Shown here piece by piece: positions 1 through 6,397 of a stretch of 64,000 bases of DNA. The DNA is taken from NCBI RefSeq assembly GCF_018882405.1, contig NZ_JACVOO010000002.1:1-64000 (forward strand). The letters run 5' to 3'. Position 1 is the stretch's first letter. Each line of letters opens with the position of its first letter. The notes under the pieces were generated by a model. That model was not told the origin of the DNA and searched no databases. It saw only the letters and a list, made by a program, of their open reading frames with translations. This DNA is from Polynucleobacter sp. 31A-FELB. Lineage in GTDB: Bacteria > Pseudomonadota > Gammaproteobacteria > Burkholderiales > Burkholderiaceae. Both the position numbers and the translations under genes were made by a program.

Positions 1-150
1 GGGTCACAATCATTTGGTTCTCACACGCTCGAGACGAGAGTGGCTCTTTAAGCCAGGCGTAATAGCCACTGTGGTGGACTCGCAAAACCTTGCACATGGT
101 GCGGATGGCATGCTCATGCTGGTACTTTTTGATGAAGGCGTACTTTAACC
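1..150 (-). mobile_element. IS3-family transposase OrfB, partial (5' part only)
   Basis: On the minus strand the frame KYAFIKKYQHEHAIRTMCKV, continuing into HSGYYAWLKEPLSSR, is the typical start of an IS3-family OrfB (the HTH_21 region before the rve DDE integrase). It runs off the left edge, so the catalytic domain is not visible. It overlaps the end of OrfA in the -1 frame, the usual IS3 arrangement in which OrfAB is made by frameshifting. The family is clear; the exact IS name cannot be given from this piece. Confidence 0.85.
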
Positions 151-426
151 GGACTCCTTGGCAAAGTACGCGGCGGCCTTTTTTAGGATGTCGCGCTCTT
201 CGGTAACCCGCCGCAGCTCCGCCTCCAGTCTTTTAAGCTTAGCCGTTTGATCATCCCCCACTAGACGCTGCTCAGCTGGAATGCCATATTTATTAACCCA
301 GGCATACAGGCTATGGGGTGAGGTGCCCAGCCTAGCAGCCACATCTCGAACACCAAAACCCCGTTCAACTACCTGTTTGACTGCCTCTAACTTGAACTCT
401 TCAGTAAACCGTCTTCTTGTACTCAT
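145..426 (-). CDS. IS3-family transposase OrfA (HTH_Tnp_1)
   Basis: A 93-residue protein beginning MSTRRRFTEEFKLEAVKQVV, the standard OrfA helix-turn-helix start, followed by the conserved GTSPHSLYAWVNKYG recognition helix and a C-terminal leucine-zipper-like segment (LKRLEAELRRVTEERDILKKA). The start is fixed by a strong Shine-Dalgarno AGGAGG (minus strand, 433-438) seven bases before ATG. OrfA binds the IS ends and, fused to OrfB by frameshift, forms the active transposase. It looks intact. Confidence 0.92.
   Translation of the reverse strand: MSTRRRFTEEFKLEAVKQVVERGFGVRDVAARLGTSPHSLYAWVNKYGIPAEQRLVGDDQTAKLKRLEAELRRVTEERDILKKAAAYFAKESG
178..184 (-). promoter_or_regulatory. Programmed -1 frameshift heptamer A-AAA-AAG in the IS3 element
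   Basis: Near the OrfA 3' end the minus strand reads A AAA AAG across the codons CTA-AAA-AAG (residues LKK). This is the classic slippery heptamer of IS3-family elements. Slipping back one base enters the OrfB frame, which stays open from there into KYAFIKKYQ. Position and frame both fit production of the OrfAB fusion transposase. Confidence 0.75.
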
Positions 427-471
427 GACACACCTCCTAATAGACTAAATATTAGGCTAGAAAGTGTCTAT

Positions 472-645
472 AGAAGTGGTAGCGATTCAGGTGTTGTAAT
501 CCCTCTACGAAATAAATTTACCCTAACGGTCCAGAATGCAAATGATGTATTTATTCTGACTGTAGTTGTTAAAAATACGCTGACTAATGAAGTGCTGGTA
601 AAAAAATCTGCAGCTCTTTGGGAGTACATTAAAGTAGTAAATTAA
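472..645 (+). pseudogene. 3' remnant of an unknown gene truncated by the IS3 element
   Basis: An open frame runs out of the IS end into a 57-codon stretch (RSGSDSGVVIPLRNKFTLTV, later FILTVVVKNTLTNEVLVKK) ending at TAA 643-645. It has no start codon or ribosome binding site of its own, and its codon use looks coding. The outer IS end probably lies at about 460-472, where TAGACACTTTCTAG is read on the minus strand, but no terminal inverted repeat partner is visible. I do not recognise the family; alternating hydrophobic and polar residues suggest beta structure. Confidence 0.55.
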
Positions 646-672
646 AACCTACCCTGAAATATGTGATGAGCC

Positions 673-687
673 GTCGTTTAAAACGAC
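673..687. repeat. Palindrome P1, GTCGTTTAAAACGAC
   Basis: First of seven copies of a 15-base palindrome (GTCGTTT, one centre base, AAACGAC) found between 0.67 and 6.93 kb. This copy is perfect and lies in the non-coding stretch between the IS-truncated gene and tRNA tail A. It could be an operator or part of a mobile-unit boundary. Confidence 0.7.
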
Positions 688-730
688 ATTGCGAGTAACT
701 ATGGTTGGTGGCTTGGGCAGGAGTCGATCT

Positions 731-845
731 AATTTTGACCGATGCATATATGTTTAGAGCTTGCGCACAGTTTTTACACGCTATCCTAACTTTCTGATTG
801 CGCTCGAAATTTTGACCGAGGCATTTTGTAAATTTTGCGCACAAA
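731..845 (+). repeat. Degenerate direct repeat of about 40 bases, two copies
   Basis: AATTTTGACCGATGCAT at 731-747 recurs as AATTTTGACCGAGGCAT at 808-824, and each is followed by a TTGCGCACA-type block (about 761-769 and 836-844). The repeats lie in the 354-base non-coding gap (646-999), where nothing coding is supported. Function unknown. Confidence 0.5.
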
Positions 846-903
846 ACGTCTGGGGTGACGTAAACTATTGAAGCCAAAGCGAAAGCGGTCTATCGGAGGA
901 TAT

Positions 904-948
904 TTGAAAATCCTTGTGTCGGTGGTTCGATTCCGCCCCGGGCCACCA
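904..948 (+). repeat. tRNA 3'-end fragment A (tRNA-Phe-like)
   Basis: TTGAAAATCC (anticodon loop with GAA and the 3' anticodon stem) leads into a perfect T arm (GGTGG-TTCGATT-CCGCC), the acceptor 3' strand CCGGGCC, a discriminator A and CCA. This is the 3' half of a bacterial tRNA-Phe. The 5' half is absent: the sequence before 900 has no matching acceptor, D arm or 5' anticodon stem, so it is a remnant and not a gene. Such tails are what site-specific integration into tRNA genes leaves behind. Confidence 0.8.
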
Positions 949-956
949 AGAATCTC

Positions 957-983
957 AATAGCCCACTTGTTGGGCTATTTTTA
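957..983. terminator. Type 1 intrinsic terminator after tRNA fragment A
   Basis: AATAGCCCACTTGTTGGGCT followed by ATTTTT forms a stem AGCCCA/TGGGCT with a T tract. A-rich sequence on the other side lets it work in both directions, so it can also end gdhA transcription, whose stop codon is at 1000. The same terminator recurs after fragment C. Confidence 0.8.
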
Positions 984-999
984 TTGTTTTCGAACCCTC

Positions 1000-2343
1000 C
1001 TAAATTACGCCTTGCGCAAGCATAGCATCCGCTACTTTTACAAAGCCGGCAATATTAGCGCCGTCGACATAATTAATCGAACCATCCGGTCTGGTTCCAT
1101 AAGTCAGACATGATTTATGAATGCCTTGCATAATTTCCTTGAGGCGCAGATCAACCTCTTCTCTTGGCCATGAAAGGCGCATTGCATTCTGACTCATCTC
1201 TAGACCTGAGGTTGCAACTCCCCCGGCATTGCTTGCTTTACCAGGAGCGTAAAGAACGCGATTATTTTCAAATGCTTTTACAGCACCAGCAGTTGATGGC
1301 ATATTAGCGCCTTCAGATACACAAACTAAACCGTTATTAATTAATGTTTGGGCATCAATTTCGTTCAGTTCATTTTGCGTTGCACACGGCATGGCTACGT
1401 CAGTAGGAATGTGCCAAGGATTCGAATTAGGGATAAATTGAGCCCCAATTAATTTTGCAAATTCACTCACACGACCATAGTTAATATTTTTAATCTTCAT
1501 TAGAAGTTCAAGCGATTCAGGGGTAAACCCTTTTTCAATAAATACCGTTCCCCCTGAATCCGAAGCTGACAATACTTTTGCACCATAAGCCATTGATTTT
1601 TCAATAGCGTATTGAGCTACGTTGCCAGATCCTGAAACAGTTACTCGAAGACCTTTTAGAGATTTACCAGTGTGATTGAGCATCTCTTCAGCAAAATAGA
1701 CAGCCCCATATCCAGTTGCTTCAGGGCGAATAAGTGATCCACCAAAAGAAAGGCCTTTACCCGTAAAGACGCAGTCAGATTTGTTAGAGAGCTTTTTCAT
1801 CATACCCGCCATATACCCAACTTCTCTACCGCCCACCCCAATATCACCTGCAGGAATGTCAGTATTTGAACCAATGTGTCTGTAGAGTTCAGAAATAAAT
1901 GATTGGCAAAAACGCATCACTTCATTTGCACTGCATCCTTTTGGATCAAAATCGGATCCACCCTTAGCTCCGCCCATTGGAAGCGTTGTTAAGGCATTCT
2001 TAAAGGTTTGCTCAAAACCCAAGAATTTTAGGATTGACAAGTTGACTGAGGGATGAAAACGAATGCCTCCCTTATAGGGGCCAATGGCTGAATTATGTTG
2101 AATGCGATATCCGCGATTAACTCGAACCGTTCCCTGATCATCAACCCAAGATACTCGGAACATGATGGTGCGGTCAGGCTCAACTAAACGTTCTAGAAGT
2201 CCTTGTTCGGAGTATTTAGGATTTGATTGTAAGAAAGGCCATAGACTTTCCATTACTTCATCTACTGCTTGTAAAAATTCAGGCTGCTCAGGGTTGCGCT
2301 CCTGTACGTAAGACATAAATTCTGTTAAGTGCTTGTATTCCAT
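1000..2343 (-). CDS. gdhA: NADP-type glutamate dehydrogenase
   Basis: At 447 residues it has the same length as E. coli GdhA. It catalyses reductive amination of 2-oxoglutarate with ammonium to glutamate, in the cytosol. The substrate-binding block GPYKGGIRFHPSV (residues 88-100) and the catalytic lysine in LPMGGAKGGSDFDPKG (Lys127) are intact, followed by a Rossmann coenzyme domain with VTVSGSGNVAQYA. It lies within the repeat-rich accessory region, with tRNA tail A beyond its 3' end and palindrome P2 66 bases upstream of its start. Use of NADP and not NAD is inferred from overall similarity. Confidence 0.95.
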   Translation of the reverse strand: MEYKHLTEFMSYVQERNPEQPEFLQAVDEVMESLWPFLQSNPKYSEQGLLERLVEPDRTIMFRVSWVDDQGTVRVNRGYRIQHNSAIGPYKGGIRFHPSVNLSILKFLGFEQTFKNALTTLPMGGAKGGSDFDPKGCSANEVMRFCQSFISELYRHIGSNTDIPAGDIGVGGREVGYMAGMMKKLSNKSDCVFTGKGLSFGGSLIRPEATGYGAVYFAEEMLNHTGKSLKGLRVTVSGSGNVAQYAIEKSMAYGAKVLSASDSGGTVFIEKGFTPESLELLMKIKNINYGRVSEFAKLIGAQFIPNSNPWHIPTDVAMPCATQNELNEIDAQTLINNGLVCVSEGANMPSTAGAVKAFENNRVLYAPGKASNAGGVATSGLEMSQNAMRLSWPREEVDLRLKEIMQGIHKSCLTYGTRPDGSINYVDGANIAGFVKVADAMLAQGVI

Positions 2344-2408
2344 GATTTGCAGCCCAAGTTAATAATTTATTAGTATCGTTTTTTTTGTGTTTCTTTGAAA
2401 GGGGTAGC

Positions 2409-2423
2409 GTCGTTTAAAACGAT
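2409..2423. repeat. Palindrome P2, GTCGTTTAAAACGAT
   Basis: One base from perfect. It begins a composite unit of about 107 bases (palindrome, a TTTAGAG-containing spacer, tRNA tail, type 2 terminator) that recurs at 5490-5596. It also sits in the upstream region of gdhA. Confidence 0.7.
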
Positions 2424-2435
2424 AATTTAGAGCTT

Positions 2436-2481
2436 GAGTTTGGCAGCCTGTAGCCTTGGTTGATTCCGCCAAGGGCCACCA
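2436..2481 (+). repeat. tRNA 3'-end-like fragment B
   Basis: Ends with GATTCCGCCAAGGGCCACCA, matching the T loop, T stem, acceptor strand and CCA of the other fragments. The 5' flank differs from tRNA-Phe. Here the arms are CCTTGG and CCAAGG, which pair perfectly, whereas other copies pair through GGCCC/GGGCC, so the hairpin is kept although its bases differ. Confidence 0.7.
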
Positions 2482-2487
2482 AGAAAC

Positions 2488-2516
2488 ACCAAAACCACCT
2501 TCGGGTGGTTTTTTTC
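2488..2516. terminator. Type 2 intrinsic terminator after fragment B
   Basis: AAAACCACCTTCGGGTGG followed by a run of T. It lies between divergent genes (gdhA leftward, transporter rightward), so it terminates no gene visible here and appears to be carried along with the tRNA tail. Confidence 0.8.
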
Positions 2517-2569
2517 ATTTTTACTCTCCACATTCACAGTATTCGACGCTTTTGGACTTTGCCTGCGCT

Positions 2570-2584
2570 GTCGTTTTAAACGAC
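2570..2584. repeat. Palindrome P3, GTCGTTTTAAACGAC
   Basis: Perfect copy, ending 30 bases before the ATG of the cation transporter gene, which is the right place for an operator. Confidence 0.7.
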
Positions 2585-2614
2585 AAGCCCACTTTCAGTT
2601 ACATTTGTAAATAC

Positions 2615-3442
2615 ATGGAAACCCATCAAAAATCTTCTGTAACTAAAACCATATTCATCGTGCCTGCTATGGATTGTCCATCGGAAGAGCAGATGATTCG
2701 TATGGCATTGGGTTCTTTGGCGATACACGCCATGGATTTTGATATTCCCAATCGCAAATTAATCATTTGTCATAGCGAAGAGCCTAATGTAGTTCTCGAT
2801 AAATTAGTTCCCTTGGGTTTTGGGGCAAAGATTGAAAGCAGCCAAGCGTTAGAAGACTTTGAAATTAAGCTAGCTCAATTAGATGCCGCCAAAGATGCTC
2901 AAGAGCGAAAAGTCCTAATTTGGCTCTTAGCATTAAACGGATTAATGTTCTTCGTTGAGATCATTGTGGGCTGGATTGCTCAATCAGCAGGACTTATCGC
3001 TGATGCTTTAGATATGTTTGCTGATGCCGCAGTCTATATGGTAGCTTTATATGCCGTTGGTAAAGCCGCACAGCACAAGCTCAAAGCCGCTAAGTTGGCT
3101 GGTGTTGTTGAATTACTTTTGGCCACTCTTGCTTTTTGGCGTACAGGTTATCAAATTTACATTGGGGCAATGCCTCAGGCAAATGCCATGATTTGGATTT
3201 CGTTACTTGCTTTGGCGGTTAATGTCACCTGTCTATATCTAATATCTAAACGCAAAAATGATGGCGTTCATATGCGAGCCAGTTATATCTTCTCTGCCAA
3301 TGATGTTTTGGCTAACATAGGCGTGATTATTGCTGGCGTATTAGTTGATTGGCTTAACAGTCCGATTCCCGATTGGATTATCGGTTTAGCTATTGGATTC
3401 TTGGTATTGAGTGGCGCTATTCGGATATTAAGGTTGAAATAG
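2615..3442 (+). CDS. CDF-type cation efflux protein with N-terminal HMA-like domain
   Basis: A 275-residue membrane protein. Residues 10-75 resemble a heavy-metal-associated domain, but the usual CxxC is reduced to AMDCPSEE. About five hydrophobic segments follow, with the cation diffusion facilitator signature AGLIADALDMFADAAVYM, whose aspartates form the metal site. It probably exports Zn, Co or Fe across the inner membrane; substrate unknown. The open frame extends back to 2456 through a tRNA fragment and terminator, which cannot be coding, so the ATG at 2615 is used. No strong ribosome binding site is visible. The stop codon TAG (3440-3442) abuts tRNA fragment C. Confidence 0.8.
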   Translation: METHQKSSVTKTIFIVPAMDCPSEEQMIRMALGSLAIHAMDFDIPNRKLIICHSEEPNVVLDKLVPLGFGAKIESSQALEDFEIKLAQLDAAKDAQERKVLIWLLALNGLMFFVEIIVGWIAQSAGLIADALDMFADAAVYMVALYAVGKAAQHKLKAAKLAGVVELLLATLAFWRTGYQIYIGAMPQANAMIWISLLALAVNVTCLYLISKRKNDGVHMRASYIFSANDVLANIGVIIAGVLVDWLNSPIPDWIIGLAIGFLVLSGAIRILRLK

Positions 3443-3486
3443 AGTCAGGTATCCTCAGCCCTGGTCGATTCCGCCCCGGGCCACCA
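3442..3486 (+). repeat. tRNA 3'-end-like fragment C
   Basis: GAGTCAGGTATCC, then a T-arm-like block, CCGCCCCGGGCCACCA. It is nearly identical to fragment D, apart from a lost T in the T loop. It starts on the last base of the transporter stop codon and runs into a type 1 terminator. Confidence 0.75.
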
Positions 3487-3494
3487 AGATTCTC

Positions 3495-3520
3495 AATAGC
3501 CCACTTGTTGGGCTATTTTC
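3495..3520 (+). terminator. Type 1 intrinsic terminator after fragment C
   Basis: AATAGCCCACTTGTTGGGCT followed by ATTTTC, the same hairpin as at 957-983. It is correctly placed to end the cation transporter transcript. Confidence 0.8.
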
Positions 3521-3576
3521 TTTTAAGGCTTGGCGGGGTTGGGCGCCTTTAGTCTCGGATAGCCATATCTAGAACC

Positions 3577-3591
3577 GTCCTTTAAAAGGAC
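3577..3591. repeat. Palindrome P4 variant, GTCCTTTAAAAGGAC
   Basis: Perfect palindrome in which both arms changed together (G to C in one arm, C to G in the other) relative to the main form. This suggests selection on the symmetry. Confidence 0.65.
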
Positions 3592-3604
3592 GCGTCAATT
3601 ATTC

Positions 3605-3620
3605 ATCCTTGTGTCAGTCG
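3605..3620 (+). repeat. Short tRNA-Phe-like fragment G
   Basis: ATCCTTGTGTCAGTCG matches the variable loop and T-stem start of fragments A and F (ATCCTTGTGTCGGTGG), then breaks off at palindrome P5. The match is short and could be partly chance. Confidence 0.4.
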
Positions 3621-3622
3621 AT

Positions 3623-3637
3623 GTCGTTTAAAACGAC
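3623..3637. repeat. Palindrome P5, GTCGTTTAAAACGAC
   Basis: Perfect copy located 22 bases beyond the stop codon of the KefB-like antiporter, so here it cannot be an upstream operator for that gene. Confidence 0.7.
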
Positions 3638-3659
3638 GTCTTATGCTTCATATCAATCA

Positions 3660-5363
3660 TTACGAGGTTTGCTTTAGCTCCTTTAAAACTTCCATATAGA
3701 AACGGTTCGCCAATTCATCCTCAGGAGTAAAAGATTGGCCCCAGCCCTCTTTGTTGTAAATCTCAATTTCTTCGCTATCTCTTGCGCGAATAAAGATGGC
3801 TATTTTTGGATTCAGTGTTCTTGCTGTTTCTATCATTTTGCTGACATCAATAGAGTCTTGAGAGGCAATAACTAAGACGGCAGCATTGGCAATATGCGCT
3901 TGAATCAACACAAATGGATCTGATGCATCTCCCGACACTGCTGGGGTTCCAATTTTTCTTAAATCTTCAACAATCGAGCGATCCTTTTCCGCCACTACAC
4001 AAGAGACGCCCTGAGCTCTTAATTTTTCTAGAACTCTTTTGCCAACTCGACCATGACCCACAATCACGACTTGCCCAGTCAGTAATGATTGCTGAGTAGA
4101 TGAAGGCAGCAATGCGAGAGGATCCATGCGTTGATCTAATTCTCTTGCAAGAGATGAGCGCTTTCTGGCCCAGTTGATCAATGGCGAAATACTGTCAAAC
4201 AGAAACGAGTTGAGAGCGATTGAAATGATGGCGCCTGCAAGTATTAAGCTATAAGCCTCATTTGGAATGAGGTTCATGGCTAAACCCATCCCTGCCAAAA
4301 TGAAAGAGAACTCTCCAATTTGAGCCAAGCTGATACCAACAGTTGCGGCTGTGTTTAGTGGGTATCTGAAAAGTAAAACAAGGGCCATGGCTGCCAATGT
4401 TTTTCCAACCAGAATAATAAAAATTACAACAAGTAGCTTCATGGGCTCTTGCCATAATATTTGGGGGTCAAATAGCATGCCTACCGATACGAAGAAAAGC
4501 ACAGCAAATGCATCTCTAAGGGGCAAGGATTCGTCCGCGGCTCTTTTGCTTAATTTAGATTCACCGAGCATCATGCCTGCAAAAAATGCTCCCAAAGCAA
4601 AAGAAACATCAAATATCTTTGCAGCCAAGAAAGCGATGCCAATAGCAGAAGCGATCACTGCTAAAGTAAATAATTCTCTAGAGCCATTTTTTGCTACTAG
4701 CCATAAGATTTTGGGAAGCAATCTTTTACCAATAACAAGCATGAGCACTATAAATACGCTCACTTTGGCCAGTGTGATACCTATTGGCTTAAGTAATTCA
4801 GTGAAATTACCACTGGTGGCGTTGGCTCCATCATGCTGAAATAATTCAGCTAATACAGGGAGAAGAACTAGGGCCAAAACCATGACCAAATCTTCGACAA
4901 CAAGCCAACCAACTGCAATTTTGCCGTTGGAGGTATCCAAAAGACCTTTATCTTCTAATGCACGTAAGAGGACAACCGTACTTGCAACCGACAGACTCAA
5001 GCCAAATATAAGTGAGCCCAATAAAGACCATCCCCAATTGGTTGCAACGAAAAAGCCGAGCGCCGTCGCAACTAACATCTGAAAAAGTGCGCCTGGAATG
5101 GCAATTTTTTTCACGGCCATCAAATCGCCAATAGAAAAATGTAAGCCAACACCAAACATGAGTAGCATCACCCCAATCTCAGCCAATTGCATCGATAGAC
5201 CAACGTCAGCAACAAATCCTGGCGTAGCTGGGCCAATAAGCACGCCTGCGAGTAGGTAACCTACCAATGGCGGCATTTTTAAATAAGTAACAGCAAACCC
5301 CAGAATCAGCGCCAAGCTAAATCCAGCGGCAAGAATGGCGATAAGGCTTACATCATGTGGCAT
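3660..5363 (-). CDS. KefB/YbaL-type monovalent cation:proton antiporter (CPA2) with RCK domain
   Basis: The 567-residue protein has about twelve membrane segments in residues 1-390 (Na/H exchanger fold, with GYLLAGVLIGP and FALGAFFAGMMLGES) and a C-terminal RCK/TrkA-N Rossmann domain starting VVIVGHGRVGKRVLEKLRAQG. It would exchange K or Na for protons at the inner membrane, gated by a nucleotide or thiol ligand. Length and domain order match E. coli YbaL better than KefB or KefC. It stands alone between composite repeat units. Ligand and ion are not determined by the sequence. Confidence 0.88.
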   Translation of the reverse strand: MPHDVSLIAILAAGFSLALILGFAVTYLKMPPLVGYLLAGVLIGPATPGFVADVGLSMQLAEIGVMLLMFGVGLHFSIGDLMAVKKIAIPGALFQMLVATALGFFVATNWGWSLLGSLIFGLSLSVASTVVLLRALEDKGLLDTSNGKIAVGWLVVEDLVMVLALVLLPVLAELFQHDGANATSGNFTELLKPIGITLAKVSVFIVLMLVIGKRLLPKILWLVAKNGSRELFTLAVIASAIGIAFLAAKIFDVSFALGAFFAGMMLGESKLSKRAADESLPLRDAFAVLFFVSVGMLFDPQILWQEPMKLLVVIFIILVGKTLAAMALVLLFRYPLNTAATVGISLAQIGEFSFILAGMGLAMNLIPNEAYSLILAGAIISIALNSFLFDSISPLINWARKRSSLARELDQRMDPLALLPSSTQQSLLTGQVVIVGHGRVGKRVLEKLRAQGVSCVVAEKDRSIVEDLRKIGTPAVSGDASDPFVLIQAHIANAAVLVIASQDSIDVSKMIETARTLNPKIAIFIRARDSEEIEIYNKEGWGQSFTPEDELANRFYMEVLKELKQTS

Positions 5364-5489
5364 GAATCTAACCCCTTAATACTGTTGGAATTCTTAACAT
5401 CACAATAATAGTTCACTGCATCAAAAGGGGTATTTGTGTTGTTGAGCTAACTCAATGGTTTGGATAATGATTAAAGGATCATATGAAAT

Positions 5490-5504
5490 GTCGTTTTAAA
5501 GGAC
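5490..5504. repeat. Palindrome P6, GTCGTTTTAAAGGAC
   Basis: One mismatch from symmetric. It starts the second full composite unit (5490-5596), which parallels 2409-2516 in order and spacing. Confidence 0.65.
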
Positions 5505-5516
5505 AGTTTAGAGTTA

Positions 5517-5562
5517 GAGTCAGGCATCCTCGGCCCTGGTTCGATTCCGCCCCGGGCCACCA
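5517..5562 (+). repeat. tRNA 3'-end-like fragment D
   Basis: GAGTCAGGCATCC, then GGCCCTGGTTCGATTCCG and CCCCGGGCCACCA. The TTCGATT T loop and CCA end are canonical, and GGCCC can pair with GGGCC. It lies in the intergenic gap upstream of the acetyltransferase. Confidence 0.78.
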
Positions 5563-5568
5563 AGAAAC

Positions 5569-5596
5569 ACCAAAACCACCTTCGGGTGGTTTTTTA
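5569..5596. terminator. Type 2 intrinsic terminator after fragment D
   Basis: AAAACCACCTTCGGGTGG followed by TTTTTT. Like the copy at 2488 it precedes a gene and does not follow one: the antiporter gene to its left is transcribed away from it. Confidence 0.8.
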
Positions 5597-5619
5597 TTGC
5601 CTTGTGTAAAACTACCATC

Positions 5620-6144
5620 ATGAATATTGATGAATATCGTATAGCAACAGTCAAAGATGTTCCAGAGTTGGTGAGCTTGATAAACAACTCGTATCGTCCC
5701 AACGGTTCTGAGGCTGGCTGGACTCATGAGTCAGAACTCATAGAGGGCGACAGAATTAACCCACAGCAACTTACTGATCTGCTTGATAGAGATGGGTCGA
5801 CAATATTGCTCGGCCTAAACAAAGGCGAGATTGTTGCCTGCGTGAATATCAATGAAGAGTCAGGGGCGATTTATTTGGCCATGCTAACTGTTAAGCCGTC
5901 ATGCCAAAATTTTGGGTTGGGCAAAGAAATGCTCCAGCTCGCAGAAGAGTATGTCGAGAACCAATATGAGTCTTCAACACTTAATTTGTTTGTCATTTCA
6001 GAGCGTAAGGAGTTGTATGATTTTTATTTACGCAGAGGCTATCAATCCACGGAAATAATCTCAGACTATCCAGCAAATGCTGGGGTTGGTATTCCCAAGG
6101 TCGTTGGACTTAAGTTGGCACTATTAACAAAGCAAATTTCCTAG
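5620..6144 (+). CDS. GNAT-family N-acetyltransferase
   Basis: A 174-residue protein with the acetyl-CoA binding motif A, LTVKPSCQNFGLGKEMLQLA (Q/R-x-x-G-x-G type), and a C-terminal LYDFYLRRGYQ strand typical of GNAT enzymes. The acceptor substrate is unknown. The ATG at 5620 (MNIDEYRIATVKDV) is preferred over an upstream TTG at 5602 that is too close to the terminator. The stop TAG (6142-6144) overlaps tRNA fragment E. Confidence 0.85.
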   Translation: MNIDEYRIATVKDVPELVSLINNSYRPNGSEAGWTHESELIEGDRINPQQLTDLLDRDGSTILLGLNKGEIVACVNINEESGAIYLAMLTVKPSCQNFGLGKEMLQLAEEYVENQYESSTLNLFVISERKELYDFYLRRGYQSTEIISDYPANAGVGIPKVVGLKLALLTKQIS

Positions 6145-6174
6145 GCCCTGGTTCAATCCCGTCTCGAGCTATCA
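6141..6174 (+). repeat. Degenerate tRNA 3'-end fragment E
   Basis: CTAGGCCCTGGTTCAATCCC, then GTCTCGAGCTATCA. It is the most decayed copy (CCA has become TCA and the acceptor strand is changed) but keeps length, order and its following terminator. It overlaps the acetyltransferase stop codon. Confidence 0.6.
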
Positions 6175-6178
6175 AGAA

Positions 6179-6210
6179 ATACCAAAACCACCATCGGGTG
6201 GTTTTGGTAT
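6179..6210. terminator. Long-stem type 2 terminator after fragment E
   Basis: ATACCAAAACCACC pairs with GGTGGTTTTGGTAT, a 14-base stem. It ends the acetyltransferase transcript and is symmetric enough to act in both directions. Confidence 0.75.
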
Positions 6211-6244
6211 TAAGATTAATATAAGTTAATTACCGGTGATTCAT

Positions 6245-6397
6245 ATGAAAAATTTGCTAATTGCCTTCGGCTCAGCCTTACTCGTTTTGGCCTTAAGCGG
6301 CTGTCTTGCGAGCACAACATCGCCCGTGGGTGTGAATTGCGACTATAGCCAAGGCAAGCCATTATGGGAGTTGCCTCTTGATTGTCAGGGTAGATAA
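6245..6397 (+). CDS. Small lipoprotein, 50 residues
   Basis: MKNLLIAFGSALLVLALSGC is a lipoprotein signal peptide with lipobox LSGC (Cys20). The mature part is 31 residues, with two further cysteines (NCDYSQ, LDCQGR). No family recognised. The TAA stop (6395-6397) lies on the first bases of tRNA fragment F, the third gene in this region to end exactly at a tRNA tail. No clear Shine-Dalgarno is seen. Confidence 0.6.
   Translation: MKNLLIAFGSALLVLALSGCLASTTSPVGVNCDYSQGKPLWELPLDCQGR

Noticed and set aside
868-1113. Open frame of 81 codons on the plus strand
   Set aside because: It runs through tRNA fragment A, its terminator and the antisense end of gdhA, with no ribosome site.
2456-2614. N-terminal extension of the cation transporter frame
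   Set aside because: It would translate the tRNA tail, the terminator and palindrome P3. The encoded residues are not domain-like.
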